From assembly GCA_031265205.1 (NCBI GenBank), contig JAISCZ010000150.1, forward strand, positions 1 to 32,665: 32,665 bases of DNA, in the 5' to 3' direction. Source of the DNA: Deltaproteobacteria bacterium. Its GTDB lineage: Bacteria; Desulfobacterota; Desulfarculia; Adiutricales; Adiutricaceae. Position 1 is the first letter of the stretch. Each line of letters begins with the position of its first letter. Below, piece by piece: positions 1 to 8,503 of this stretch. The notes below the pieces were generated by a model. It did no database searches, was not told the origin of the DNA, and was given only the letters and a program-made list of their open reading frames with translations. A program made the translations under genes and the position numbers.

Positions 1-61
1 CTAATTACGCTAACCGAGTAACGGCTGTAATAATCCACCCCCCCAAAGCTCCCGGCTTAAA

Positions 62-258
62 GCGCTGGCCGTTATGCGTCGCTTCTTACGCTTTCAGCGT
101 CAAGGCTCTCAAAAATCCAAGCGCTCAAAGCTCCAGGCGTCAAGCGCTGGCCGTGAAGCGTCCAATTCTTACGGGTCCAGCGCCAAGGCTCTCAAAAGTC
201 CAAGCGATCAAAGCTTCAAGCGTCAAACGCTGGCCGTGAAGCGTCCGCTACTTACAGA
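62..258. repeat. Imperfect tandem repeat, ~82-bp unit, ~2.4 copies
   Basis: Units begin at 62, 144 and 227, each opening with GCGCTGGCCGT or ACGCTGGCCGT. The two full units share CAAGGCTCTCAAAA, GTCCAAGCG-like and CAAAGCT blocks in the same order, with scattered substitutions and about one indel. The period of 82-83 is not a multiple of three and no protein family is recognisable in any frame, so this reads as non-coding minisatellite-type sequence. Related CAAGCG/CAAAGCG words continue to about 450. Confidence 0.75.
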
Positions 259-380
259 TCTAGTGTCCACGCGGCTATGCCGCCCAGGCCGCTTATTCGT
301 CAAGGCTGGCGCGCGTCAACGCGTCTAAGCGCTTAAGCTTTTAAGAGCCAAGCGCTTAAGCGTCCAGGCGTCAAAGCGTT

Positions 381-418
381 CAAGCGCCAAAGAGCCAAGC
401 GCCAAAGAGCCAAGCGTC
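381..418. repeat. 15-bp tandem repeat, 2.5 copies
   Basis: The word CAAGCGCCAAAGAGC occurs at 381-395 and again at 396-410, followed by the partial copy CAAGCGTC. It lies in the same repeat-rich non-coding stretch as the 82-bp array and may derive from the same sequence family. Confidence 0.7.
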
Positions 419-774
419 TTAACGGCTCAAGCCTCAAGTGTCAGCGGCTTAAGTTCCCTTGGAGCGAAGCGCGAGAACGTCAAAGCTACGCTCCCAAACG
501 ATAGCGTTACGCCAGCGTCACGTCGACGCGCGCCCTACAGTCAATCCGTCAGGTTCCTCGGAAACAAATGGCCACGTGGCGGCGGCGCGTTCGCGCGTGG
601 CGGAGGCAAGTTCTGAAGCGATTCGGCGGGAGGAAATATCGCGCGAATTCTCGTTGGAGTTCGCCATTTACGCGCGCCGCTCAGGGAGCGTCCGCCCGCG
701 CGAGGCGCCCGCCACCCGAGGCGTTGGAGGATCTTTTGGCGCCACCTATATTGGCGCCACCCTTTATCGATGGG

Positions 775-811
775 GGCGCCTGGGGCGCGCGAAAGCGCGC
801 CCCAGGACGCC
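775..811. other. Very stable hairpin with GAAA tetraloop
   Basis: CCTGGGGCGCGC (779-790) and GCGCGCCCCAGG (795-806) are exact reverse complements around the loop GAAA. GGCG (775-778) and CGCC (808-811) extend the stem past one bulged A. There is no following T-run, so it is not a classic intrinsic terminator. The GNRA loop would suit an RNA fold. Confidence 0.65.
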
Positions 812-1147
812 TGCGGGGGAAATTAGGCATTGGTCGATCCGCGCGCTCAAGCGAGTTAGAGACTTAAACGAGTTAGAGCCTTAAAAACGCGAAAAGCGTT
901 TTGTCAAAAAAGTTAAGTTTTGGGAATTTTGGGCGAGGTTTATGGCTTTCGCAAAAGATGGCTCGATTTTTGTTACAATATAGTACGCCTTTATCTTGTT
1001 TCGCGACGAGATAAAGGAAGGCTGGCCCCAAATAGGCGCCGCTCGCCGCGCTCTTCCTAGCGCTTTCGCCGTCGCGGCGGTTGGGAGTAAAAAAAGGGCG
1101 CGGGCGGAAGTTAAGAGAGAGCGAAGAAGAAAAGGGAGAAAGAGCTT

Positions 1148-2212
1148 GTGCCTGGACCGATATCTAACGCGAGCCAGCTGGACGCTGAGTTAAACGGCGG
1201 AGGACCGCTTATTTTGGTGGTCGACGATAATCTCGCCAACCTCAAATTCGTGAGGGCCCAACTCGCGGACAGTTATCGCGTCGCCCTGGCCAAATCGGGG
1301 CCCCAGGCGCTTTCCATGGCCGCCAAGAACATTCCGGACCTCATCCTCCTGGACATAGACATGCCCGAGATGGATGGTTTCGAGACCATGGAGCTTTTCC
1401 AGAAGCACGATCTCCTCAACCGGATTCCCGTGATTTATTTGACGGCCAACCGCGACGTGGCGACGGAAATCAGGGCGCTCCAGTCCGGGGCCAAGGATTT
1501 TGTCACCAAGCCCTTCGAAAAGGATATTCTTCAGCACCGCATTAGTCTCCATATCCGCTTCAACCAATATCAACGGCACCTCGAAAACACCGTCAAAGAA
1601 CTTGAGGACAGCATGGTGACCTCCTTTTCGGGGCTTATCGAGTGCCGGGACGGGAACACCGGGGGGCACGTCATCCGCACCAGGGATTACGTGGCCCTTC
1701 TGGGAAGGCTTCTTCTGGAAAAGGGACTTTTCCCGGACGACTTAAACCAGCGGGAACTGGACCTGATGACCCGAGCCGCCCCTCTCCACGATATCGGCAA
1801 AATCGGGGTCAGCGACTCCATTCTTTTGAAGGCCGGCAAGCTCACGGACTCCGAATACGAGGAGATGAAAAAGCACACGACCATTGGGGCCAAGATCATC
1901 GCGAAGATGTACCAGCGGGCGCCGACTCAACATTACTTGAGTTACGCCAAAAAGATCGCGGAAAGTCACCATGAGCGCTACGACGGGAAGGGCTATCCCA
2001 ATGGCTTGGCCGGGGAAGACATCCCCCTGTGCAGCCGGGTCATGGCCATCGCCGACGTTTACGACGCCTTGGTGGAGGACCGCATTTATCGCCCCGCGCT
2101 GCCGCACTCCGAGGCCCTGAGCATCATGCGGGAAGGGCGCGGGACTAGTTTCGATCCGGTGGTGACGGACGTTTTCGTCGCGAATGACGGCCTTTTTAAA
2201 CGGCGTCTCTAA
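1148..2212 (+). CDS. Response regulator with HD-GYP phosphodiesterase output (copy 1)
   Basis: 354 aa, GTG start chosen because GGGAG (1134-1138) lies 9 nt upstream. Residues about 20-135 are a CheY-like receiver: acidic pair D26/D27, phospho-acceptor D69 in LLDIDMPEMDG, T99 and K121 (TKPF). After a helical linker (about 140-165) comes an HD-GYP domain with HDIGKIG at 214-220 and HHERYDGKGYP at 274-284, so both metal-binding and signature motifs are intact. HD-GYP proteins hydrolyse cyclic di-GMP in the cytoplasm; phosphorylation by an unseen histidine kinase would control it. The next gene is a close paralogue 10 nt downstream, probably in one transcript. Family call is confident; substrate and kinase partner are inferred. 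Confidence 0.95.
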   Translation: MPGPISNASQLDAELNGGGPLILVVDDNLANLKFVRAQLADSYRVALAKSGPQALSMAAKNIPDLILLDIDMPEMDGFETMELFQKHDLLNRIPVIYLTANRDVATEIRALQSGAKDFVTKPFEKDILQHRISLHIRFNQYQRHLENTVKELEDSMVTSFSGLIECRDGNTGGHVIRTRDYVALLGRLLLEKGLFPDDLNQRELDLMTRAAPLHDIGKIGVSDSILLKAGKLTDSEYEEMKKHTTIGAKIIAKMYQRAPTQHYLSYAKKIAESHHERYDGKGYPNGLAGEDIPLCSRVMAIADVYDALVEDRIYRPALPHSEALSIMREGRGTSFDPVVTDVFVANDGLFKRRL

Positions 2213-2222
2213 GAGGCTTGGC

Positions 2223-3278
2223 GTGGACATTCAGAAAAAACAGATCCTGGTCGTGGACGACAACATCTCCAACCTTAAATATATCAGCGCGCAGCTCTCG
2301 GACGCCTATAAAGTGGTGATGGCCAAGAGCGGGGCCCAGGCCATGCAGATCGCCTCTAAGCAAATTCCGGATATCGCGCTTTTGGATATCGACATGCCCG
2401 AGATGGACGGGTTTGAGACCCTCGCGCGCATGCGCGAGGATCCCCTTTTGGCCAAGCTGCCGGTAATTTTTCTTTCGGCGAACAACGACCCCGCGACGGA
2501 AATTAAAGCTCTCCAGGTGGGGGCCATGGATTTTATCCCCAAGCCCTTCGAGAAGAGCATCCTGACCCACCGCCTGGATTTGCACTTAAATTTCTCCCGC
2601 TACCAGTCGAGCCTGGAAAACACCGTGCGGGAACTCGAGGACAGCATCGTCACCTCCTTTTCGGAGCTTATCGAGGCTAGAGACGAAAACACCGGGGGTC
2701 ACGTCAAGAGGACTTCGGCTTACGTGGACCTTTTGGGAACGTCTTTAATCAAGAGGGGGATGTTCAAAGACGAGTTGGATCCAGGGGAGCTAGATTTGAT
2801 GGTGCGCGCGGCGCCTCTCCACGACATAGGAAAGATTGGCATCAGCGACCTCATTCTCATGAAGAAAGGGAAACTCAGCGACGAGGAATACGAGGCCGTT
2901 AAAAAGCACACGGTGATCGGCGGGGAAGTGCTGCGCTCCATCTACGAGAAAACCCCCACCCAGACCTATCTTAGGTACGCGATACTAATCGCCGAGGGGC
3001 ACCATGAGAGATTCGACGGCAAGGGCTATCCCTTTCAAAAAAAGGGGGAGGAAATAGAGCTTTGCAACCGCATCATGAGCGTCGCCAACGTCTACGATTC
3101 TTTGGTGACGGACCGGGTGTATCGGGAGGCCCTTTCTTACGAGAAGGCCGTGGAAATTATCGTGGGCAGCTCCGGGACCGAGTTTGATCCGAGGATCGTG
3201 GACGTGTTTAAAGACGTACACCCGGATTTTGTAGTTATAGCGGAGAATGATAAAAAACGGGAAGCGGAGAGTAAATAA
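2223..3278 (+). CDS. Response regulator with HD-GYP phosphodiesterase output (copy 2)
   Basis: 351 aa from GTG at 2223, which has AGAGG (2212-2216) 6 nt upstream. An in-frame ATG at 2184 would overlap the previous gene by 29 nt and has no visible ribosome site, so I prefer 2223. Receiver motifs: D12/D13, phospho-acceptor D55, S85, K107 (PKPF). HD-GYP motifs: HDIGKIG at 200-206 and HHERFDGKGYP at 260-270, all intact. It aligns with the upstream protein without gaps from receiver to HD-GYP core, so the pair arose by tandem duplication. The C-terminus adds a charged tail (NDKKREAESK). Expected role is cyclic-di-GMP breakdown under kinase control; division of labour between copies is unknown. Confidence 0.95.
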   Translation: MDIQKKQILVVDDNISNLKYISAQLSDAYKVVMAKSGAQAMQIASKQIPDIALLDIDMPEMDGFETLARMREDPLLAKLPVIFLSANNDPATEIKALQVGAMDFIPKPFEKSILTHRLDLHLNFSRYQSSLENTVRELEDSIVTSFSELIEARDENTGGHVKRTSAYVDLLGTSLIKRGMFKDELDPGELDLMVRAAPLHDIGKIGISDLILMKKGKLSDEEYEAVKKHTVIGGEVLRSIYEKTPTQTYLRYAILIAEGHHERFDGKGYPFQKKGEEIELCNRIMSVANVYDSLVTDRVYREALSYEKAVEIIVGSSGTEFDPRIVDVFKDVHPDFVVIAENDKKREAESK

Positions 3279-3453
3279 AGAAAAAATAGCTTTTCAGAAG
3301 AATTCGCGAATATTCATAGGCGCTAAAATTAGAAAATAGCGTATTTCTTAGCTAAATTTAGACTAAATACTTTAGATTTCTTCACAGTTTTAAGGGCTGA
3401 GGTCGGAAAGTCCCTTTTATTTTCTAATGATTGATCGTAAATACCGAAACATA

Positions 3454-3462
3454 TGCTAAAAT
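3454..3462 (+). promoter_or_regulatory. Possible extended -10 promoter
   Basis: TGCTAAAAT matches the TGnTATAAT extended -10 pattern with one change. A TTGATC at 3431-3436 is 20 nt away, too far for a standard -35. It is the best promoter candidate before the autotransporter, but this is a pattern match only. Confidence 0.35.
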
Positions 3463-3763
3463 GCCTATGTTCAGATTTTAGCTTCTTATCCTGGGGTCGA
3501 GGCTCTCGCCTCCCCTGGGAGGCAAAGCTTCTCGCAGGTTTTTTTAGAAAAACTCTAAGTTTGGCTCCCAGCGGATCGGGCCCATCAGCCGAGTCAATAA
3601 CGCGCTCCCCTGGGTGGCGGAGAAATAACTTTTACGGTTAGGGCGATTTGCTGGAAAATTAAAGAGCTTTCAGTTTTCAAAATTATCGCCTATTCTCTCA
3701 ATATCTTTCCGAACTTCGCGGTTTCTCGAAGGGCGAGCCCTTCGACATAGGTTCCCTGAAAGC

Positions 3764-3794
3764 CGCTTCCTTATTTTAGGATTTTAAGGAAGCG
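3764..3794 (+). other. Hairpin in the autotransporter leader
   Basis: CGCTTCCTTA (3764-3773) is the reverse complement of TAAGGAAGCG (3785-3794), giving a 10-bp stem and an 11-nt loop. It lies about 170 nt before the start codon. No T-run follows, so it is more likely leader structure than a terminator. Confidence 0.5.
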
Positions 3795-3964
3795 AGGCCT
3801 GGAACAGCTCTCCGTTTTTCGCCTTTGTTTACTCTATTACGCCTTTGCCTGGTACCAAAGGGGCGCGAGCGCCCCAGCCTTTGGGAGGGCGCCGTGGTGG
3901 AGAAATAGTTCTTCCCCAGCTTAAAACCCCTTAGCTTTAAGATGGGTTTGAAGGAGGATTTACC

Positions 3965-6900
3965 ATGTCCGCTATTAACCCCCGTCAGCATAAAGATATT
4001 TTTTCTTTACGCGGCCACTCCCTCGCGGTCGTTTTGTTAGTTTTGGCTGGGCTCTGGCTCGCGGCGCCTCAGGCTTTAGGCTCTCCTATTACAGCGGATA
4101 CTAGAGCGGGTCTTGCCGCTGGCAATGCTGGGGCTGGGGACATAACCTTTGGTTCTTACCCTGGGGTGACGTTTGGGGCGAGTCCGACAACGTTTCCAGA
4201 TATCAGCGTAACCGCCCCCAATAAAATTGTAAGAGGGTCAACGGTTAGTAATTTTCAATCAACCATCGCGACCACCGCTGATGAACTTATCGCGCTTCTC
4301 TCTCCGAGTTCCCCGGGAAATCTTCCCGCGGTCTTAGACAGCCAATTTCAAGCAATCGCGCTTGGTTCCGTAACTGGAATGAGTTCGACCACTCTTTCGT
4401 TTATTCAAGGAAATGGGACGCGCACAGTCCCTAGCACCAACATTATCGCTAATCTAGAAATGGGTAAATGGTTTAGCGTCGCGGCGACAGGGAGCGGTTT
4501 TGGCATAACCAATACAAGGATTGGCAATGTTGATATAAATTATACTGTCACGATCACTGGCACCCCAGGAGGAGTTGTAAACTCTTTTATCGGAAGCAAT
4601 TACGGAGTCTCGGGCGCGATAGGATTTGGCGATATAACGGGCAATGATTTCCACGCTATCCATATTACGATGACCAATGATTCGGCTACAGCCAACTATT
4701 TTGCGGGTGGCGGTATCTTGGGCTTGCGCTCTACTGGCACTCCCGTTCTTGGCGATCATTCCGTGACCGCGTCCCAAATTAGCGGTAATATGTTTCGGGA
4801 TTTAAGCGTTACAACAATCGCGACTGGATTGAACGAATCGTTTTATATCGAAGGCGGCGGTATAATCGGGCTTGACGCTGTTTCAACGCCAGACAGACGC
4901 ACGGGTAACGCCACGCTCGCCGACCTTAACAATAATATTTTTTATAATATCACCGTTGATTCTGGCGATTTTCTGATGGGCGGCGGGATAATAGGATTAA
5001 ATAATAATAGCACGACTAATGATGTTAATACGACAGTGTACATAGGAAATATTATCGGAAACATTTTTGGTAGCGGAGATGCCGATGTTGCCGATGGTGG
5101 GATTAACGTTATTTCGGAGTATTCGCTTCGGGGTGGCGGCATTATTGGGCTAAACGCTCTAACCAATTCTGACACGCGTATTGATACGCTAAAAGACAAT
5201 TTTTTTGGTGGGCTAACCGTTGAAGCCGGAACCTATATCCGTGGCGGCGGTATTGTTGGCATGCAAACCAATGACGATGGCGAAGACACGGGCTACACTC
5301 CAGGCTTGCCTTGCGTATTTGATTGTGTAGTTAGCTCATATATTTCTTCCGTCGAAGGAAACGTTTTTTATAATATAGACGTTAAAGCCGGCGTAATTGT
5401 ATCGTCAGATCCTGCTTATGATGGAGGAGATATTATTGGCGGCGCCATTATAGGAATTCGTAGCAATAGGGGAGCCTCCAGAATATTTTCTATTGACGGA
5501 AATATTTTTTCTGAAGTTTCTATTGAAACTACCGCCACAAGCAATGCTAACGCTAACCAGCATGGTGATATTCTGGGCGGTGGCGTAATAGGTATCTCTT
5601 CAGCGGTTTCCGGAACGATAACCTATATAGCCAATAATTATTTTGATCAAATTGACCAACAGGTCGCGGGTCAAATTATTGGAGGCGGCGTTTTAGGAAT
5701 TTACGCTTCGACGGCTGGATTTGGCGGAGACAACGCCTCTATCGCTTTTATAGACAATAACTGGTTTATGAATAGCGAGACAACTGTCGCTGGCGGAATA
5801 ACTGGCGGTGGCGTGATTGGCGCGACAATTCACTCAACTGGATCTCAAACCTTAAGTAGCCTCGCCAGTTATGATAGAATCGCCGACAATCATTTTGTTT
5901 CTTTGGATATAACCGCGAATTCTATCACTGGTGGCGGCTTAGTTGGATTGGTGGGGTTAGGCGCTATTGATAATGTATTGCTAATAAGCTATAATAATAA
6001 CGTTTTAAGAGATATTGATATAGTGACTACAGGCGCCACGGGGACCGCCCGGCAAATCCTTGGTGGAGGCGTTATCGGAACGTATTCCGCTAATGGGTTG
6101 TCATATATCGGCGAAATAGGCGACAGCTCGTTTACTGGACTGAGGGTTACAGCCGGCACCTATATTGATGGTGGCGGAATTATTGGCACCACCGGAGCCG
6201 TTGTCGGGCCACAGGATACTCTATCGGGCATTGAGCAAATAGTTAATTCCACGTTTGAGGGAAATACAATTATCGCTAATAGCGGCCAAATCATGGGAGG
6301 CATAATTTACGCGTACGGCTTAGGTCTGCCAATGACGATAACTGACAGCACTTTTCAAAATAACAATTTCACTTCGACTGTTATTGCGAGTGACTATAGT
6401 GGCACGACTCCAGCCGCGAAAGTCTATGGAACGGTAACTATTGATACTGGAATAGAGAACATGAATCCATATACTCCCTATAACACCCTTATTTTGCGAG
6501 CTACGAATGGCCATACGACACTCTTCAGCGACAACATGAAACATGACGCGGACGGGAATAATCCAAATTCAATTTATTTCGGAAATGTTTTAGGAATGAA
6601 TTTCAATACCAATATTATTGATACTGTAATAGATCCACCGTCTTCAGACGCTATGCTGATAATCAACGCCGAATCCGGCGGTATCGTGCGGCTTGACGAT
6701 CCTATTGAAGTTGATCAGCGAGATCCCACTCCAGTAACACCCGAAAGGCCTAGAACTTTTGGAATGGAAGTCAGTGGAGGAGGAGAGTTCATTTGGGGAG
6801 GCGAAAATATTTTACGCGTTGGAAATTATGTTGCTTCGTATCATAAGGTTCCCAACGAAATTAATTTGCGCTCGGGAAGCACGACTACTCTCCAACCTGG

Positions 6901-8362
6901 AATGATGGTTCAATCTCTTGGTTATGACGATGACAATGTTCTAACCGCTTCTATCGGACACGCCTTTACCTTGGAACCTGGCGCTCTATTAAATATCCAT
7001 GGTAGAGACAACGCAAATAACCCTGATAGAATTTACGTGCCCTACGCGACTTTCCAGGGGAGGATGCATTTTTTCGTCGATCAAGCTACTTTTAACGACG
7101 AAGATGAGTATCTTTTGGATTTGAGGCCTCTGGGAACTGGAGTCAACGCCGCGAATATTCAAGGCGCCACGGTTACCATTGAAGATTTCGCCACCGATCC
7201 TGGACTTAGTCCGGGAGATATGTATTATCTCATTAATACTGGCGAACTGTCCACTGATGAAGATATGCTAGAAGGCGATCCCGCCAATGATCATTATATG
7301 GTAAGAGCGGGATCTTTTAGGGATTATAATTTCATCATCGATAAAAATGATATGGAGACGCTTTCTGACGGCACCGCGAGTAATAAGTATCTGGTCGCCA
7401 GGCTCCTCAATATCGCTCCAGCTAAGACCACCAAAATTATCTTGGAGGGAGTGAACGCCGGTCTCGCTTATATGGCCCACACCGGCGGCTGGCTCGCGGA
7501 CCACAGCTTCCAGCAGGCTGATTTGGCCATTCGCGAAGAAAACGCTTGGAACTTCTTCGCGGGCTTTGATGTCTCCCGTTTTTGGGTCGATTCTTACGGC
7601 GACATTGATATCACTGGTTACACCTGGCTGGCCGGTTTTTCCAATAAAACTACCCACGCCGTTGGCTCCCTCCTGATAGGCGCTTTTCTGGAAGGCTCTT
7701 ATTCCTCGTACGACATTACCGGCGATTTCGCCACTATCGCCCGCCCGGAAGTCGATGGGCATGGCCATATCCGCTACACCGGAGTGGGCGTTTTGGCCCG
7801 CCAGCATTTCGACAATAATTTGCGGATTGAGGGCGCGATCAGGGGAGGCCAGCTGAGAAACCATTTTCAGTCCAACAACTACATGACCAATGGCGTTAAC
7901 GTGGGCTATGACCTGGAGACCAATTACTACGCCGCCCACCTTGGGCTGGGCTACGAAACGGCCTTAACCGATGTCACGAGCCTTGATTTCATCGTCAGGG
8001 GCTACTGGGCCAGACAGGTTGGCAAAGATCTCGCTCTCAACACTGGCGAAGTGGTGCTTTTAGACGACGCCAATTCTTACCGCGCCCGGGGCGGGACAAG
8101 ATTGACTCACGCCGTTACCCCCAATTTCTCCGTGTATGGCGGCGCGTACTACGAGCACGAGTTTGACAACAAAACGAGCGCCACGGCCGACAATTATATC
8201 TTTGAAGATCCCGAGCTGACTGGCGGGGTTGGTATTTTTGAGATTGGCGCCATCGGCCACGCCAACAGTAACGACCGTCTTTCCGTTGAATTTGGCTTAC
8301 AAGGCTACGCTGGCCATTTTAAAGGCCTTTCCGGCGGCGTGCGGGTCGGCTACGACTTTTAA
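3965..8362 (+). CDS. Type Va autotransporter with GGGIIG-repeat passenger
   Basis: 1465 aa. The ATG has a strong AAGGAGG (3951-3957) 7 nt upstream. Residues 1-39 are a long signal peptide: a charged N-region, a hydrophobic core from about 20 to 34, and likely cleavage after A-L-G at 39. The passenger (about 40-1150) has roughly 13 repeats built around GGGIIG or a variant between about 248 and 778, each preceded by an N..F....V pattern. This suggests a beta-helix or similar beta-solenoid. A less repetitive beta-rich part follows. Residues about 1155-1465 fit an autotransporter beta-barrel (alternating aromatic/glycine strands) and end in YDF, a typical outer-membrane C-terminal phenylalanine. 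Role is probably surface display or adhesion; no protease triad or lipase motif is seen. Passenger codons are AT-rich, whereas the barrel and signal are GC-rich. A terminator follows at 8461. Confidence 0.93.
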   Translation: MSAINPRQHKDIFSLRGHSLAVVLLVLAGLWLAAPQALGSPITADTRAGLAAGNAGAGDITFGSYPGVTFGASPTTFPDISVTAPNKIVRGSTVSNFQSTIATTADELIALLSPSSPGNLPAVLDSQFQAIALGSVTGMSSTTLSFIQGNGTRTVPSTNIIANLEMGKWFSVAATGSGFGITNTRIGNVDINYTVTITGTPGGVVNSFIGSNYGVSGAIGFGDITGNDFHAIHITMTNDSATANYFAGGGILGLRSTGTPVLGDHSVTASQISGNMFRDLSVTTIATGLNESFYIEGGGIIGLDAVSTPDRRTGNATLADLNNNIFYNITVDSGDFLMGGGIIGLNNNSTTNDVNTTVYIGNIIGNIFGSGDADVADGGINVISEYSLRGGGIIGLNALTNSDTRIDTLKDNFFGGLTVEAGTYIRGGGIVGMQTNDDGEDTGYTPGLPCVFDCVVSSYISSVEGNVFYNIDVKAGVIVSSDPAYDGGDIIGGAIIGIRSNRGASRIFSIDGNIFSEVSIETTATSNANANQHGDILGGGVIGISSAVSGTITYIANNYFDQIDQQVAGQIIGGGVLGIYASTAGFGGDNASIAFIDNNWFMNSETTVAGGITGGGVIGATIHSTGSQTLSSLASYDRIADNHFVSLDITANSITGGGLVGLVGLGAIDNVLLISYNNNVLRDIDIVTTGATGTARQILGGGVIGTYSANGLSYIGEIGDSSFTGLRVTAGTYIDGGGIIGTTGAVVGPQDTLSGIEQIVNSTFEGNTIIANSGQIMGGIIYAYGLGLPMTITDSTFQNNNFTSTVIASDYSGTTPAAKVYGTVTIDTGIENMNPYTPYNTLILRATNGHTTLFSDNMKHDADGNNPNSIYFGNVLGMNFNTNIIDTVIDPPSSDAMLIINAESGGIVRLDDPIEVDQRDPTPVTPERPRTFGMEVSGGGEFIWGGENILRVGNYVASYHKVPNEINLRSGSTTTLQPGMMVQSLGYDDDNVLTASIGHAFTLEPGALLNIHGRDNANNPDRIYVPYATFQGRMHFFVDQATFNDEDEYLLDLRPLGTGVNAANIQGATVTIEDFATDPGLSPGDMYYLINTGELSTDEDMLEGDPANDHYMVRAGSFRDYNFIIDKNDMETLSDGTASNKYLVARLLNIAPAKTTKIILEGVNAGLAYMAHTGGWLADHSFQQADLAIREENAWNFFAGFDVSRFWVDSYGDIDITGYTWLAGFSNKTTHAVGSLLIGAFLEGSYSSYDITGDFATIARPEVDGHGHIRYTGVGVLARQHFDNNLRIEGAIRGGQLRNHFQSNNYMTNGVNVGYDLETNYYAAHLGLGYETALTDVTSLDFIVRGYWARQVGKDLALNTGEVVLLDDANSYRARGGTRLTHAVTPNFSVYGGAYYEHEFDNKTSATADNYIFEDPELTGGVGIFEIGAIGHANSNDRLSVEFGLQGYAGHFKGLSGGVRVGYDF
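4706..6311 (+). repeat. Coding repeats: 13 GGGIIG-type units in the passenger
   Basis: The motif (GGGILGL, GGGIIGL, GGGIVGM, GGAIIGI, GGGVIGI, GGGVLGI, GGGLVGL, ending with a degenerate GGIIYA) recurs near residues 248, 298, 339, 390, 426, 491, 538, 573, 614, 656, 700, 736 and 778. Spacing is 35-65 residues, averaging about 44. Between motifs a conserved I..N.F....V.....I pattern occurs. DNA-level similarity is low, so the repeats are old and kept by protein selection. Confidence 0.85.
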
Positions 8363-8460
8363 GCCTTAGGCCGCGGCGGGTCTTTCCCTTTCTGGGAACG
8401 CTTCAAAAGACCCTCCAAAGCGCGTAAATCTTGGGGCGCCTCGTCGGGCCCCGCGAATTA

Positions 8461-8503
8461 AACCCGGGTTAGGGACGTTAAACTCTCTAGCCCGGGGTTT
8501 TTT
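8461..8503 (+). terminator. Intrinsic terminator of the autotransporter gene
   Basis: CCCGGGTTAG (8463-8472) pairs with CTAGCCCGGG (8487-8496), with one G-T wobble, and is followed by TTTTTT at 8498-8503. It lies about 100 nt after the stop codon and is a textbook Rho-independent terminator. Confidence 0.9.

Larger units (their letters stand above)
259..1147. other. Non-coding stretch before the response regulators
   Basis: Open frames here (for example 459-884) have arginine/alanine-rich translations typical of GC-rich non-coding sequence, and none resembles a known family. It holds CAAGCG-type short repeats to about 450, a duplicated TTGGCGCCACC (736-746 and 751-761), a strong hairpin at 775-811, and an AT-rich stretch at 890-985 that probably contains the promoter of the next gene (TACAAT at 974-979 as a possible -10, no convincing -35). 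Confidence 0.5.
3279..3964. other. Long leader/intergenic region upstream of the autotransporter
   Basis: No credible gene. The first 150 nt are AT-rich. A possible extended -10 lies at 3454-3462. Several inverted repeats follow: 3727-3744, where CGAAGGGC and GCCCTTCG flank GA; 3764-3794, with 10-bp arms around an 11-nt loop; and 3860-3875, where GGGGCG and CGCCCC flank CGAG. If transcription starts near 3470, the autotransporter mRNA would have a structured leader of almost 500 nt. Confidence 0.5.

Noticed and set aside
459..884. 141-aa open frame before the response regulators
   Set aside because: Arginine/serine-rich translation with no family resemblance or ribosome site, overlapping another open frame and a strong hairpin; typical shadow in GC-rich non-coding DNA.
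959..974. Sigma-54-like site (TGGC, then TTGTT 7 nt later)
   Set aside because: The -24 half fits but the -12 GC is replaced by GT, and the spacing match alone is weak.
2184..2222. Upstream ATG for the second HD-GYP gene
   Set aside because: Overlaps the previous gene by 29 nt with no ribosome site, whereas GTG at 2223 has AGAGG at a good distance.
7268..7939. 223-aa minus-strand frame inside the autotransporter
   Set aside because: Antisense shadow of a well-supported coding region.
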